From positions 1-34,568 of the IMG/VR virus record IMGVR_UViG_3300025151_000142: 34,568 nucleotides of DNA. One strand, written 5' to 3'. This stretch comes from a virus. Position numbers and translations under genes: made by a program. Shown piece by piece: positions 1 to 6,057 of the stretch (positions within the stretch are counted from its first letter, which is position 1; each line of letters begins with the position of its first letter). The notes under the pieces are model-generated. The model was not told the DNA's origin. It worked only from the letters and a program-made list of their open reading frames with translations, and did no database searches.

Positions 1-143
1 AATTGTCAGTTATTCCGAGCGAAGTTGATCGTGTAAAAGTTCTTCTTGAGCAGGCAGCGCCTTTGGCTGGACAGTACTACCGGCTTCGTATTCCCATTAC
101 GGCATCAGCTGATTCAGGTAGTAACTGGGCGGCTACACACTAA
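1..143 (+). CDS. Unknown protein, C-terminal end only (5' end outside window)
   Basis: An open frame enters from the left edge and stops with TAA at 141-143, leaving the last 46 residues. The fragment contains a charged helix-like stretch followed by a segment with LAGQYYRLRIPITASAD and ends SNWAATH. I do not recognise it. It lies on the same strand as the accessory genes that follow and could belong to a longer virion or tail protein, but nothing in the fragment proves that. Confidence 0.5.
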   Translation, partial: LSVIPSEVDRVKVLLEQAAPLAGQYYRLRIPITASADSGSNWAATH

Positions 144-183
144 TTGTTCGCCGTAAACCAGTAATTTCATTTACTATAAAGTT

Positions 184-324
184 ATGAAACGCTGGTTTGC
201 CCGATACAAACAGTGCCTCTCTTTGAACAAGTGGCCAGTGCTAACTCCTGCCGAGTTGAAAGATAACGAACAACGTTTATCAATTAAAAGGCTGTATAAG
301 AATGATGTCTTTAACAAAAAGTGA
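184..324 (+). CDS. Small basic hypothetical protein (46 aa)
   Basis: The ATG at 184 opens a 46-residue frame rich in Lys/Arg and aromatic residues (starts MKRWFARYKQ) and ends in TGA at 322-324. It overlaps the start of the next small gene by 23 nt, a common arrangement of compact phage genes. There is no clear Shine-Dalgarno sequence and no recognisable domain. It is supported only by size, start codon and operon position. Confidence 0.4.
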   Translation: MKRWFARYKQCLSLNKWPVLTPAELKDNEQRLSIKRLYKNDVFNKK

Positions 325-457
325 AGTCAAACTTTTACTTACAGCACTTGAAAAATATGCAGAAAAACGCATCTTCGGCTCACCTGTAGAAGAAGCAACG
401 TATAAAAAAGTCAAGGAAAAACTTACCCTTGCCTTACTTGACTTTGATTTCATCTAA
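302..457 (+). CDS. Small hypothetical protein (51 aa)
   Basis: Tandem ATG codons at 302 and 305 begin a 50-51 residue frame with a largely helical, Lys/Glu-rich composition (TKSEVKLLLTALEKYAEKR near the start). It ends in TAA at 455-457. It overlaps the preceding gene and is followed after 10 nt by another small gene, so the three look co-transcribed. I recognise no family. Confidence 0.45.
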   Translation: MMSLTKSEVKLLLTALEKYAEKRIFGSPVEEATYKKVKEKLTLALLDFDFI

Positions 458-467
458 GCAGAAAAAC

Positions 468-611
468 ATGATTAAAATAACCCCTGAAACGTACGAAAAG
501 ATGAATGAGGAATTTCAAGAGGAAGGTACTCCTTTTTCAATCGTCGTTCCTACACAAGAAACAATTGATGAGTGGTTACAACAGACTAAATTGTTCGCTG
601 CAAACCAGTAG
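468..611 (+). CDS. Small hypothetical protein (47 aa)
   Basis: A 47-residue acidic protein (MIKITPETYEKMNEEFQ at the N terminus) ends at 611, directly before the glutamine riboswitch. A longer reading from 429 is possible, but the first 13 residues would overlap the previous gene and look non-genic. I prefer the ATG at 468, ten bases after the upstream stop. It has no known domain. Its closeness to the riboswitch could mean read-through transcription into the switch, or that the switch has its own promoter in the A/T-rich stretch 611-633. Confidence 0.45.
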   Translation: MIKITPETYEKMNEEFQEEGTPFSIVVPTQETIDEWLQQTKLFAANQ

Positions 612-633
612 CATTTGCTACATTTAATATATA

Positions 634-681
634 CGTTCATCCCTTCTTGGGACGCAAGTAAGCCAGAGGCTGAAGGAACGG
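634..681 (+). promoter_or_regulatory. Glutamine riboswitch (downstream-peptide / glnA class)
   Basis: Closing helix P1 is CGTTC (634-638) with GAACG (676-680). A second hairpin is TCCC (640-643) with GGGA (649-652). A third is AGCC (661-664) with GGCT (668-671). Between and after them lie the hallmark junction strings GACGCAAGTA (651-660) and TGAAGGAACG (671-680), against a remembered consensus of GACGGAAGTA and GAAGGAACG. The one core difference I see is a C where a G is usual in the first string. Glutamine riboswitches of this type occur in cyanobacteria, where they precede nitrogen-regulated genes or short peptides, and the downstream-peptide class has been reported in a cyanophage. A strong ribosome site (GGAGG, 700-704) and a 61-aa peptide follow. 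The mode of control (hiding the ribosome site or ending transcription) cannot be read directly. Confidence 0.9.
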
Positions 682-710
682 GAAATTTCTAAACACTATG
701 GAGGTTTCCA

Positions 711-896
711 ATGTCTAACATCGAAGTGCGTGCAATCGAAAAAGCACGTGATGATCTCAAGCGTGCTCAAAAAGAGTATCGTCGTGCAATGCTACGTGAT
801 ACCCACTATCGCGGTGTATCAACTGTGATTTTCCCTGAAGAACCTCAGGAAGTTCACGGTACGTTTGTCTATCGTGGTATTAAGTACACCAAATAA
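711..896 (+). CDS. PirA/DUF4278-like riboswitch-controlled downstream peptide
   Basis: This 61-aa peptide is the only gene between the glutamine riboswitch and a strong terminator. Its N-terminal half is a charged helix (about residues 6-30, rich in Lys, Arg and Glu). Its C-terminal half carries two YRG motifs, YRGV near residue 33 and YRGIKY near the end, the signature of DUF4278-type cyanobacterial peptides. In Synechocystis the DUF4278-type peptide PirA binds the nitrogen regulator PII and tunes arginine and nitrogen flux. A phage copy could alter host nitrogen assimilation in response to glutamine. Translation is well supported by GGAGG six bases before the ATG. The family assignment rests on motifs and genomic context, not on an alignment. 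Confidence 0.8.
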   Translation: MSNIEVRAIEKARDDLKRAQKEYRRAMLRDTHYRGVSTVIFPEEPQEVHGTFVYRGIKYTK

Positions 897-904
897 TTAA
901 GTGT

Positions 905-933
905 CCTCAGCATAACTGCTGAGGCCTTTTTTT
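905..933 (+). terminator. Rho-independent terminator after the peptide gene
   Basis: A perfect 8-bp stem CCTCAGCA/TGCTGAGG with loop TAAC (905-924) is followed by CC and a run of seven T. It ends the riboswitch-peptide transcript, making it a self-contained unit. Confidence 0.9.
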
Positions 934-955
934 ATTTATTTATTGGTTAACATAT

Positions 956-984
956 TTGAAGCGGTAAGTATATATCGCTATTTA
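956..984 (+). promoter_or_regulatory. Candidate sigma-70 promoter for the beta-barrel gene
   Basis: TTGAAG (956-961) and TATTTA (979-984) are separated by 17 bases and lie between a terminator and the next start codon at 1004. The first hexamer is close to TTGACA and the second is moderately close to TATAAT. A/T-rich sequence gives such matches by chance, so this is tentative. Confidence 0.35.
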
Positions 985-1003
985 TATTAGTTATCTATTT
1001 ATC

Positions 1004-1375
1004 ATGAAATCTGTTATCGCTGCCGGATTGCTCCTGGGCATGGCTCATGGCACTGCAATCGCTGGCCCTTTCGTAAATGTTGAATCTAACTCTGGTTATG
1101 TCGGCAGTGACTGGCAGGGATCTTCTCTGGAGACCCATGTCGGTTTTAGCAATGACTTGGGCGATGCTGCTTCCTGGTATGTCCAGGGTGGTCCCGCTTT
1201 TCTGTCTGCTTCCGGCGTAGATACTGAGACTGAAATTTCTGGCAAAGCAGGCGTTGGTGTTGATCTTACTGAAAAACTCAATGTCTATGGAGAAGTTTCG
1301 TTCTTAACCGAAGATCGTACTTTCGAAGAAGATCTTGGTTTTGGTCTCAAGCTTGGTGGTACTTATAGCTTCTGA
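1004..1375 (+). CDS. Exported outer-membrane beta-barrel-like protein
   Basis: The 123-aa protein starts with a clear signal peptide (MKSVIAAGLLLGMAHGTAIA, cleavage likely after AIA at about residue 20). The remainder alternates polar and hydrophobic residues in amphipathic strands and ends LKLGGTYSF. A terminal Phe after such a strand is typical of outer-membrane barrels. The mature part (about 100 residues) is short for an eight-stranded barrel, so it may be a mini-barrel or half barrel. It stands alone between two terminators, probably with its own promoter. A phage-encoded surface protein could affect superinfection or envelope properties, but that is inference. Confidence 0.65.
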   Translation: MKSVIAAGLLLGMAHGTAIAGPFVNVESNSGYVGSDWQGSSLETHVGFSNDLGDAASWYVQGGPAFLSASGVDTETEISGKAGVGVDLTEKLNVYGEVSFLTEDRTFEEDLGFGLKLGGTYSF

Positions 1376-1397
1376 TAATTCACCTACATTATTACTC

Positions 1398-1424
1398 AGG
1401 GTCGGCTAATGCCGGCCCTTTTTT
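1398..1424 (+). terminator. Rho-independent terminator after the beta-barrel gene
   Basis: A 9-bp stem AGGGTCGGC/GCCGGCCCT (one T-G wobble) with loop TAAT is followed by a T run. It isolates the beta-barrel gene as a single-gene transcript. Confidence 0.9.
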
Positions 1425-1468
1425 ATTGTTTTTAACTTAGAATAATTCTGTTAAGTGATATACAAATA

Positions 1469-2143
1469 ATGAAAAATTTGTTTTTAGGTTTACTATCTGC
1501 AGCTGCTTTATTTCCTGCTCCAGCTTTAAGTGATACTTACACTCCATACACAACATCAGCTCTGGGTTGCATGAAATTAGGAGAATGTATTGATGGGGTT
1601 TTCGAAGTATTTGCTGGGAAGCACTTAGAAGTTTTTGGTGATTTAAATTGGTCTGAACAGGAACGCACAGAGGCTAATGATCTCATTCAAGTTCTAGAAG
1701 ATCTAAATGTCACTGTCTATATTGCTGAGCCTAAATACTTCCCCAGAAGTATGCTTGCAGTTTATTACACAGATATCAATACTATTTTCCTAAATGGAGA
1801 TAGGGATTCTGTTCCGACTTCTATTCTTCAAAGTCTTAGGCATGAGGCTTGGCACACCGCACAGGATTGCATGGCAGGTACAGTCGAGAATACTTTTATG
1901 GCAGTCATCTTCCAAGATGATGAGATTCCTGAAAAGTACAAGCGAATTGCACAAATAAGGTATGGGCGCTTTCGAAGTACAGCTCGTGCAGTTCCTTGGG
2001 AGCAAGGGGCAATTTATGCAGGTGATACTCCTGGGCTTTCCCTGAAGACTCTCAAAATTTGCAAGCAAGGTCGAATGTGGGACACGATTGAACCTACACC
2101 TTTGACCAGAAAATGGTTGGTTAAAGAAGGTTATATAGATTAG
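1469..2143 (+). CDS. Exported HEXXH zinc-metallopeptidase-like protein
   Basis: This 224-aa protein has an N-terminal signal peptide (hydrophobic core at residues 3-18, cleavage near ALS-D at 21) and the zinc-protease motif HEAWH at 125-129 within SLRHEAWHTAQDC. A downstream acidic residue in VPWEQGA (E178) could be the third metal ligand, as in gluzincins. Cys residues near 34, 40 and 134 may form disulfides, consistent with export to the periplasm. I recall HEA.H..QDC proteins in cyanophages and cyanobacteria but know of no proven substrate. The motif TAGAATAAT lies 22 nt upstream of the start and may be a promoter element. Peptidase activity is inferred from the motif only. Confidence 0.7.
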   Translation: MKNLFLGLLSAAALFPAPALSDTYTPYTTSALGCMKLGECIDGVFEVFAGKHLEVFGDLNWSEQERTEANDLIQVLEDLNVTVYIAEPKYFPRSMLAVYYTDINTIFLNGDRDSVPTSILQSLRHEAWHTAQDCMAGTVENTFMAVIFQDDEIPEKYKRIAQIRYGRFRSTARAVPWEQGAIYAGDTPGLSLKTLKICKQGRMWDTIEPTPLTRKWLVKEGYID

Positions 2144-2180
2144 TTATATACAATTAATAAAGGACTAAATATATGAATAG

Positions 2181-2864
2181 ATGCGTAAAGCAGGTCAATT
2201 AATTGCAGAATATTTACGTGAAAAGAAGCTTTCTTCAAACAGAGAATCTCCCATTGGCATGGGTGCTTATGGGCGCGTTTATCCTTCTAATCTCGAAGGT
2301 TATGTGATTAAAGAAAAGCATCGTCCAGGTGAATGGACAAATTATCACGATAATAGTTATACAGATGAAGCAGGGTTACAGGCAGCTGCTGCTGAAATGG
2401 GCATAGCCCCTCAGGTCTCTTCTGTCGAAACATTCCGTGGTGGCATTGGTGATCGCATTGAAATGCAAGATATTCGTAAAAACTTTGAGATGCCCCCAGT
2501 TTCATCCCAATGGCCCACTGGTCAGAACGCTATACGTATTAACCAGCAGTTGGGTCAGTTAGCCCTCAAAGGAATTGACTTAGATGATCGTCACGCTGGT
2601 AATGTTGTCTATAACAAAATGACTGGAAGGCCGATGCAACTTGACTTTGGCCGTGCTTCTCGTGTCGAGGGTGAGATGCAAATTGATGCCTTAACTAGAG
2701 CCACAGCAGATGGATTTGCTGCTGCTGGGCTCAATGATGTTGCTGAGATCTTCAGAGATACCGTTTATGACCTCATGGCTGGTGGTGACTTTAAAGAAGC
2801 CATGGATGTCGCTAAGCAAGGCTTTAGTAGGCTTCAAAAAATTAAAGAGCCTATACTTTCTTAG
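2181..2864 (+). CDS. Protein-kinase-fold protein
   Basis: The 227-aa protein carries the main landmarks of a kinase fold in order. These are a glycine-rich loop GMGAYGRVY (26-34), a lysine in YVIKEK (K44), a helix-C type glutamate (E63), a hinge-like IEMQDI (93-98), a catalytic loop LDDRHAGNVVY with D136 and N141 at the canonical spacing, and a metal-binding DFG (155-157). It lacks the usual C-lobe length and the HRD histidine-arginine pair, so it is a minimal or atypical kinase. ATG 2181 is forced by an in-frame TAG immediately before it. The only ribosome-site-like sequence (AAAGGA, 2158-2163) suits an out-of-frame ATG at 2173 better. Its tail overlaps the convergent gene by 14 nt. Possible roles are host-protein phosphorylation or a virion-carried enzyme. 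Confidence 0.7.
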   Translation: MRKAGQLIAEYLREKKLSSNRESPIGMGAYGRVYPSNLEGYVIKEKHRPGEWTNYHDNSYTDEAGLQAAAAEMGIAPQVSSVETFRGGIGDRIEMQDIRKNFEMPPVSSQWPTGQNAIRINQQLGQLALKGIDLDDRHAGNVVYNKMTGRPMQLDFGRASRVEGEMQIDALTRATADGFAAAGLNDVAEIFRDTVYDLMAGGDFKEAMDVAKQGFSRLQKIKEPILS

Positions 2865-3177
2865 TATTGTCTCGATAAATTCCTGATAAAGGATCAACCA
2901 TTTCTGGGCGCAGTTCTTTCTCTCTTGCTTTCTGCGCACTCAGATCCATCATTCGCAGTTGCTGAATACCAATACCAGCACTTTGTCCGCCAGTCCCTGG
3001 TCTTTGAGTTGTTGTGTTGATTGGTGTATTGGCTTGATAAGCCATCTGCCCTTTATAAGCCTTTGCTCTTTTCAGTGCTAGCTGCTGCGCTCCGGCAGCT
3101 CCTGACTGATTAAAGTCACTGCGATCACGGTACGATAAACGACGTCTGTCAATTGGTGTATTTCTAAATGCAGACAC
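2851..3177 (-). CDS. Hypothetical small protein (108 aa)
   Basis: A basic, Gln/Ala/Arg-rich protein starts with GTG at 3177. It has low-complexity character (for example GAAGAQQLALKRAKAYKGQM) and no recognisable domain. A TAGAATAAA motif lies 20 nt upstream (3198-3206), matching the candidate late-promoter motif seen at other genes, and an AGAGG sequence lies between them. It is convergent with the kinase-like gene, overlapping by 14 nt. The composition resembles minor virion proteins, but no function can be assigned. Confidence 0.6.
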   Translation of the reverse strand: MSAFRNTPIDRRRLSYRDRSDFNQSGAAGAQQLALKRAKAYKGQMAYQANTPINTTTQRPGTGGQSAGIGIQQLRMMDLSAQKAREKELRPEMVDPLSGIYRDNTKKV

Positions 3178-3198
3178 TATTTTACATCAATACCTCTT

Positions 3199-3426
3199 TT
3201 ATTCTACTCCAATTTCTCGTCGCACTTCTTTAACAGCATTTGCCAATGGTCCCATCAATGTCACCATCCGCTTAGGTACTTCGTTGTCAATCCGATCAAT
3301 CGTTTTTTCAATTGTTTCTAGTCTTGCGGCAACAGCACTTGCATTCTTTTTGTACCTACGATCAGTCAAATAAAGACCGCTGCCACTCAGCAATACTGCT
3401 ACTACAGGTCCAATAATAAATTCCAT
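3199..3426 (-). CDS. Small membrane-anchored coiled-coil protein
   Basis: The 75-aa protein has one N-terminal membrane segment (EFIIGPVVAVLLSGSGLYL, residues 2-20) followed by a basic turn and a long charged helix likely to form a coiled coil (residues 30-72). This topology fits an inner-membrane lysis accessory protein or a scaffold at the membrane. No lysis cassette partner is adjacent except other small membrane proteins further along the strand. The identity is unknown. Confidence 0.6.
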   Translation of the reverse strand: MEFIIGPVVAVLLSGSGLYLTDRRYKKNASAVAARLETIEKTIDRIDNEVPKRMVTLMGPLANAVKEVRREIGVE

Positions 3427-3460
3427 CTTATTAGATTACGCTTGCAAAAGTCTAGCGCAA

Positions 3461-3787
3461 TTAAAACATAATCATGTCATCTCCATCGATGTCATCGTCT
3501 TCAAACTCAGTATCCATAATGTCTCCAGGCATTTCATCGTAAGCATTCTGCAATAGCTCTACAAACGTTTCTTCTGAAATAATCTCTGGAAGTCCACCTT
3601 GTAATTCATCTACTTTGAAAATAATGCCATTGGCAAGCAATGTCTGCTGGATGCCATTCTTTTGTTCCATTCGTGTTTTCAATAAACGAACCACAGTTTT
3701 TTCAAGTGCCGGCTTGCTCATTCGAGCTGTTTCATACCTAGCACGTTGTAAAGCGAACCTCTGTTCGATTGTCAATGTGTTTTTCAT
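3461..3787 (-). CDS. nblA: NblA-like phycobilisome degradation adaptor
   Basis: Residues 5-57 fit the NblA pattern: an LTIEQRFALQ start, then an MSKPALEK segment, a second helix with LLKTRMEQ, and LLANGIIF at the end. Compare the family pattern L.lEQqF.L......mS.e.....l..l..qmm.r...y..LLk. NblA dimers tether phycobilisomes to Clp protease for degradation during nutrient stress, and functional viral copies are known from freshwater and marine cyanophages. Unlike the usual 55-65 aa NblA, this protein is 108 aa and ends in a strongly acidic tail (about residues 90-108, EFEDDDIDGDD). Translation is supported by GAGGAAG nine bases before the ATG, inside the end of the HNH gene, so the two are probably coupled. 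The call rests on visual motif matching. Confidence 0.6.
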   Translation of the reverse strand: MKNTLTIEQRFALQRARYETARMSKPALEKTVVRLLKTRMEQKNGIQQTLLANGIIFKVDELQGGLPEIISEETFVELLQNAYDEMPGDIMDTEFEDDDIDGDDMIMF

Positions 3788-4130
3788 CTAATTCTTCCTC
3801 GATAAATCTTTTACATGAGATCCATTCTTCAATGAGTTCTTTGGCCGTTTCATTATAAAATGTTTGGCCTTGAAACCACTCTAACCAAGGTTCTGATCCT
3901 TTTGAGTGATTGCACTCAATGCATGCAGGAAGAAGATTGCTTCGTAAACTTGATCCGCCTCTGCTTCGTGGTTTTAGATGGTCTAGAGTTGTCGCTCGGT
4001 TGCAGCGACAATATGCACATAAGCCGCCCCAGCCGTATTTAATTGACTTGCGAAACTTACGCTTAGCTACCTGTTTAGACAGGCAGGAAAGATCAAACAT
4101 TAGATCCTTCCAGTCTTCAGCGATACCCAT
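3738..4130 (-). CDS. HNH endonuclease
   Basis: The 130-aa protein has a compact zinc-binding HNH domain: CAYC (about 38-41), then TTLDHLKPRSRGG with the first HNH histidine, NLLPACIECNHSKG with the Asn, the second Cys pair and the final His. It could be a homing endonuclease or a phage HNH nuclease used in DNA processing; there is no split host gene around it to prove homing. Its last 50 nt overlap the start of the NblA-like gene and contain that gene's ribosome site, so nuclease and NblA are likely co-expressed. Confidence 0.85.
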   Translation of the reverse strand: MGIAEDWKDLMFDLSCLSKQVAKRKFRKSIKYGWGGLCAYCRCNRATTLDHLKPRSRGGSSLRSNLLPACIECNHSKGSEPWLEWFQGQTFYNETAKELIEEWISCKRFIEEELDEKHIDNRTEVRFTTC

Positions 4131-4190
4131 AGAGTTGTTGTTAGCAACTGCCTACACTTTAACCATGTAACGAATCGTTTTATCCGTTTT

Positions 4191-4352
4191 CTATTCTTCA
4201 GGTAATAAAGCTTCTTTGACAGCCTTAACTGCTAGGTCATCTAATTTATTTTCGCTCTTCTCGGCGAGTGCTGTCAATAAGTCAACAATCATCTGTTTCA
4301 CCTGACGTGACGTGACAAACTTCATCAAAATAGGAGTAATTAATGCAAGCAT
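4191..4352 (-). CDS. Small hypothetical helical protein (53 aa)
   Basis: The ATG at 4350-4352 opens a 53-residue frame (MLALITPILMKFVTSRQVKQ, then an amphipathic acidic helix ending LLPEE). A TAGAATAGA motif lies 20 nt upstream (4373-4381), the same spacing as at several other genes, which supports it as real. The N-terminal hydrophobic stretch is short for a membrane segment. The function is unknown. Confidence 0.5.
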   Translation of the reverse strand: MLALITPILMKFVTSRQVKQMIVDLLTALAEKSENKLDDLAVKAVKEALLPEE

Positions 4353-4382
4353 TTTTTTAGCCAAAAACTGCCTCTATTCTAC

Positions 4383-4682
4383 CTATACTTTTTTATTCAA
4401 ATCTCTTTGATTCTGTGCGGCTAGCATCTTTTCAATGTCCTCTTTTGTCAGAGTCCCTTTACCGTTTCCTTTTGTTGTCTGAATTCCAAATGTAGATAGT
4501 ACCCCAGTAAAAATAGATGCCACAAATGTATTATCAAATTTTTGCTCAGGAATTCCGAGATACGCAGGTAGTTGAATGTAAGCCAATGTAAGGATTGCTC
4601 CACTCCAAACAAGAATACCCAGTCGAACAAATGTTGACAGAATTTCTAAACGTGATTCCTTGTCATTCTCGTGATTGTCCAT
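4383..4682 (-). CDS. Two-TM membrane protein, holin candidate
   Basis: The 99-aa protein has a charged N terminus, two hydrophobic segments (about residues 20-43 and 52-67) and a hydrophilic, Lys/Glu-rich C-terminal tail. Size and topology match class II phage holins, which form the membrane lesions that release endolysin. An M15-type peptidase (probable endolysin) is encoded on the same strand at 9202-9837. The assignment is by topology only; other membrane roles are possible. Confidence 0.55.
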   Translation of the reverse strand: MDNHENDKESRLEILSTFVRLGILVWSGAILTLAYIQLPAYLGIPEQKFDNTFVASIFTGVLSTFGIQTTKGNGKGTLTKEDIEKMLAAQNQRDLNKKV

Positions 4683-4725
4683 GGTTTATAAAAGTTAGAA
4701 TAGAACTGTCGGGCTTTTAAAAAAG

Positions 4726-5094
4726 ATGAAGTATCTTCTTTTATTATTACTTATTCCTGCGCCTTCTCTTGCCCAGTCGGTTACTCCTAACTTCACTTCG
4801 GGAACAATGACTCAAACAGTCACAACCACTCAGACTGTGACAGAAGCTGTTGAGGTTGAACGATTCGGAAGTGAAATTAAAACCTGGAACGGAGATAATG
4901 TCAAAGCTGTTGACTCTGATGGTGCAGAAGTCAATATTATCTCGAATGGCACTGAATTCTTAGTTGTCGATACATCGTTACCATGGCAATTAGATATCGT
5001 AACCAGAGCAGCTGGTGTCGTCGAAACAGAAAGCATCGAGAGAACCATCGAAACAGAATCGACTACAAATACCTTATCTGTCTTTGCACAATAA
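4726..5094 (+). CDS. Exported beta-rich protein, first of a cyanomyovirus-type trio
   Basis: The 122-aa protein has a signal peptide (MKYLLLLLLIPAPSLA, cleavage before QSV). It is followed by Thr/Val/Glu-rich beta-like sequence with a TQTVTTTQTVTEAV repeat, a PWQLDIVTR segment and a C-terminal IERTIETESTTNTLSVFAQ. I recall proteins of this pattern (SVTPNFT at the start, LSVFSQ at the end) in T4-like cyanophages, next to a second exported protein as here; no function is known. TAGAATAGA lies 21 nt upstream (4696-4704). The last 112 nt are overlapped in another frame by the next gene. Confidence 0.65.
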   Translation: MKYLLLLLLIPAPSLAQSVTPNFTSGTMTQTVTTTQTVTEAVEVERFGSEIKTWNGDNVKAVDSDGAEVNIISNGTEFLVVDTSLPWQLDIVTRAAGVVETESIERTIETESTTNTLSVFAQ

Positions 5095-5561
5095 TTTTTT
5101 GTCCGCCAGCACTTGCTGAATCAACTAGTGTTGCTGCAAATCCACAGGCAGCGATAACGGGCTCAGTGGCTAATCAAGCGGTTCAAATCAATCAAGGGAG
5201 TTTAAGTACACAGTCGTTTGGTAATAATATTTTCTGCAATGGGCCTGTTGTGTCTATTACACCTTATGTAATGAGCACTGAAAGCTTCACTAGTAGTTAC
5301 AGTAATACCAACAATTATGGTGCACAAATCAGCCTCTCAATGCCTTTAGATGGAGGTGCTGTCGAGCGCTGTAAACACTTAGCTCAAATTCAAATTGATA
5401 AAGGAAGATTAGATTATGAGCTTGTGAGAATTAAGGAGTGCATTAATATCTATGAAAAGGGGTTCATGATACATCCTTCCTCACCTTTTTACCCCGTTTG
5501 CTCCGACGTGATTCCTTTAGCCTCTCGCGTGCCCAAGTCGGAGCAGGCTCCTTCCCTCTAA
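4983..5561 (+). CDS. Exported Cys-containing protein, second of the trio (start uncertain)
   Basis: The frame has 192 residues if begun at ATG 4983. Residues 30-46 (YLICLCTIIFCPPALA) form a signal-peptide core with cleavage before ESTSV. The mature protein contains SVANQAVQINQGSLSTQSFG and a FCNGPVVSITPYV segment that I recall from cyanomyovirus proteins. The start is odd: no ATG, GTG or TTG lies between 4983 and the hydrophobic core, so the protein has an unusually long Arg/Asn-rich leader. Otherwise it begins at a non-standard codon or by re-initiation or frameshift from the overlapping upstream gene. Its end overlaps the convergent gene by 98 nt. Confidence 0.6.
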   Translation: MAIRYRNQSSWCRRNRKHRENHRNRIDYKYLICLCTIIFCPPALAESTSVAANPQAAITGSVANQAVQINQGSLSTQSFGNNIFCNGPVVSITPYVMSTESFTSSYSNTNNYGAQISLSMPLDGGAVERCKHLAQIQIDKGRLDYELVRIKECINIYEKGFMIHPSSPFYPVCSDVIPLASRVPKSEQAPSL

Positions 5562-6057
5562 TACTGGCTAGTTTTTTCAATACAAATTTAATTGCTGGTT
5601 TGGCTACTTTAGTAACCTGCTCGAATGCTCTACCTGCAGCCATAGTTGCTCCTACAGAAACAACTGCTGCAGTTCCTGCGGTTGTTACTGCTGTTACTAA
5701 TATCTCCTTTGGAGGAACTGGAACCTCAAAATTAGTAAATGGAACTTCAACTGTTTTCATCATTGATTCAGTCTGTTGAGGCTCCCATGGTGGAATACTT
5801 GGCATAGGTGTAATCATTCCGCCTATTTCATCTAGGAGTCCCTCTCGATTTATTCCTTTTGGTTCCTCAGATTCTTCTTCTTTTCCTTTTTTACTGCTTT
5901 CTGTTTCTTTTGTTTCTGCCAACGCTGGTACATCTTCTTTGTACACAGGTACTGTTTCCCACTTAGGCAGCAACGGTTCAGGCATGCCTAACGCTGGCCC
6001 TGGTATCTCAAACTTTGGCGCTAAAGGTATTGTTGGTGGTAAAGGTATTGGATCCAT
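5464..6057 (-). CDS. Proline-rich membrane protein, third of the trio
   Basis: The 197-aa protein has a Pro-rich N-terminal half (MDPIPLPPTIPLAPKFEIPG and further P-rich repeats), an acidic Lys/Glu linker (about 50-70), a hydrophobic Ala/Val/Thr-rich segment that could span the membrane (about 120-147), and a very basic C terminus. The layout, with a stiff extended region then a membrane anchor and cationic tail, could bridge the periplasm or cell wall. It faces the exported pair at 4726-5561 and overlaps the second by 98 nt. A similar Pro-rich neighbour accompanies that pair in cyanomyoviruses, as far as I recall. The function is unknown. Confidence 0.6.
   Translation of the reverse strand: MDPIPLPPTIPLAPKFEIPGPALGMPEPLLPKWETVPVYKEDVPALAETKETESSKKGKEEESEEPKGINREGLLDEIGGMITPMPSIPPWEPQQTESMMKTVEVPFTNFEVPVPPKEILVTAVTTAGTAAVVSVGATMAAGRAFEQVTKVAKPAIKFVLKKLASIRGKEPAPTWARERLKESRRSKRGKKVRKDVS

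Noticed and set aside
429-467. Longer start for the 47-aa gene
   Set aside because: The extra residues overlap the preceding gene; the ATG at 468 fits better.
3910-4170. 86-aa + strand frame opposite the HNH gene
   Set aside because: Antisense to a well-supported HNH domain; no start signals.
5498-5779. 93-aa + strand frame opposite the Pro-rich gene
   Set aside because: Shadow of the gene at 5464-6057; no ribosome site and composition mirrors the antisense codons.
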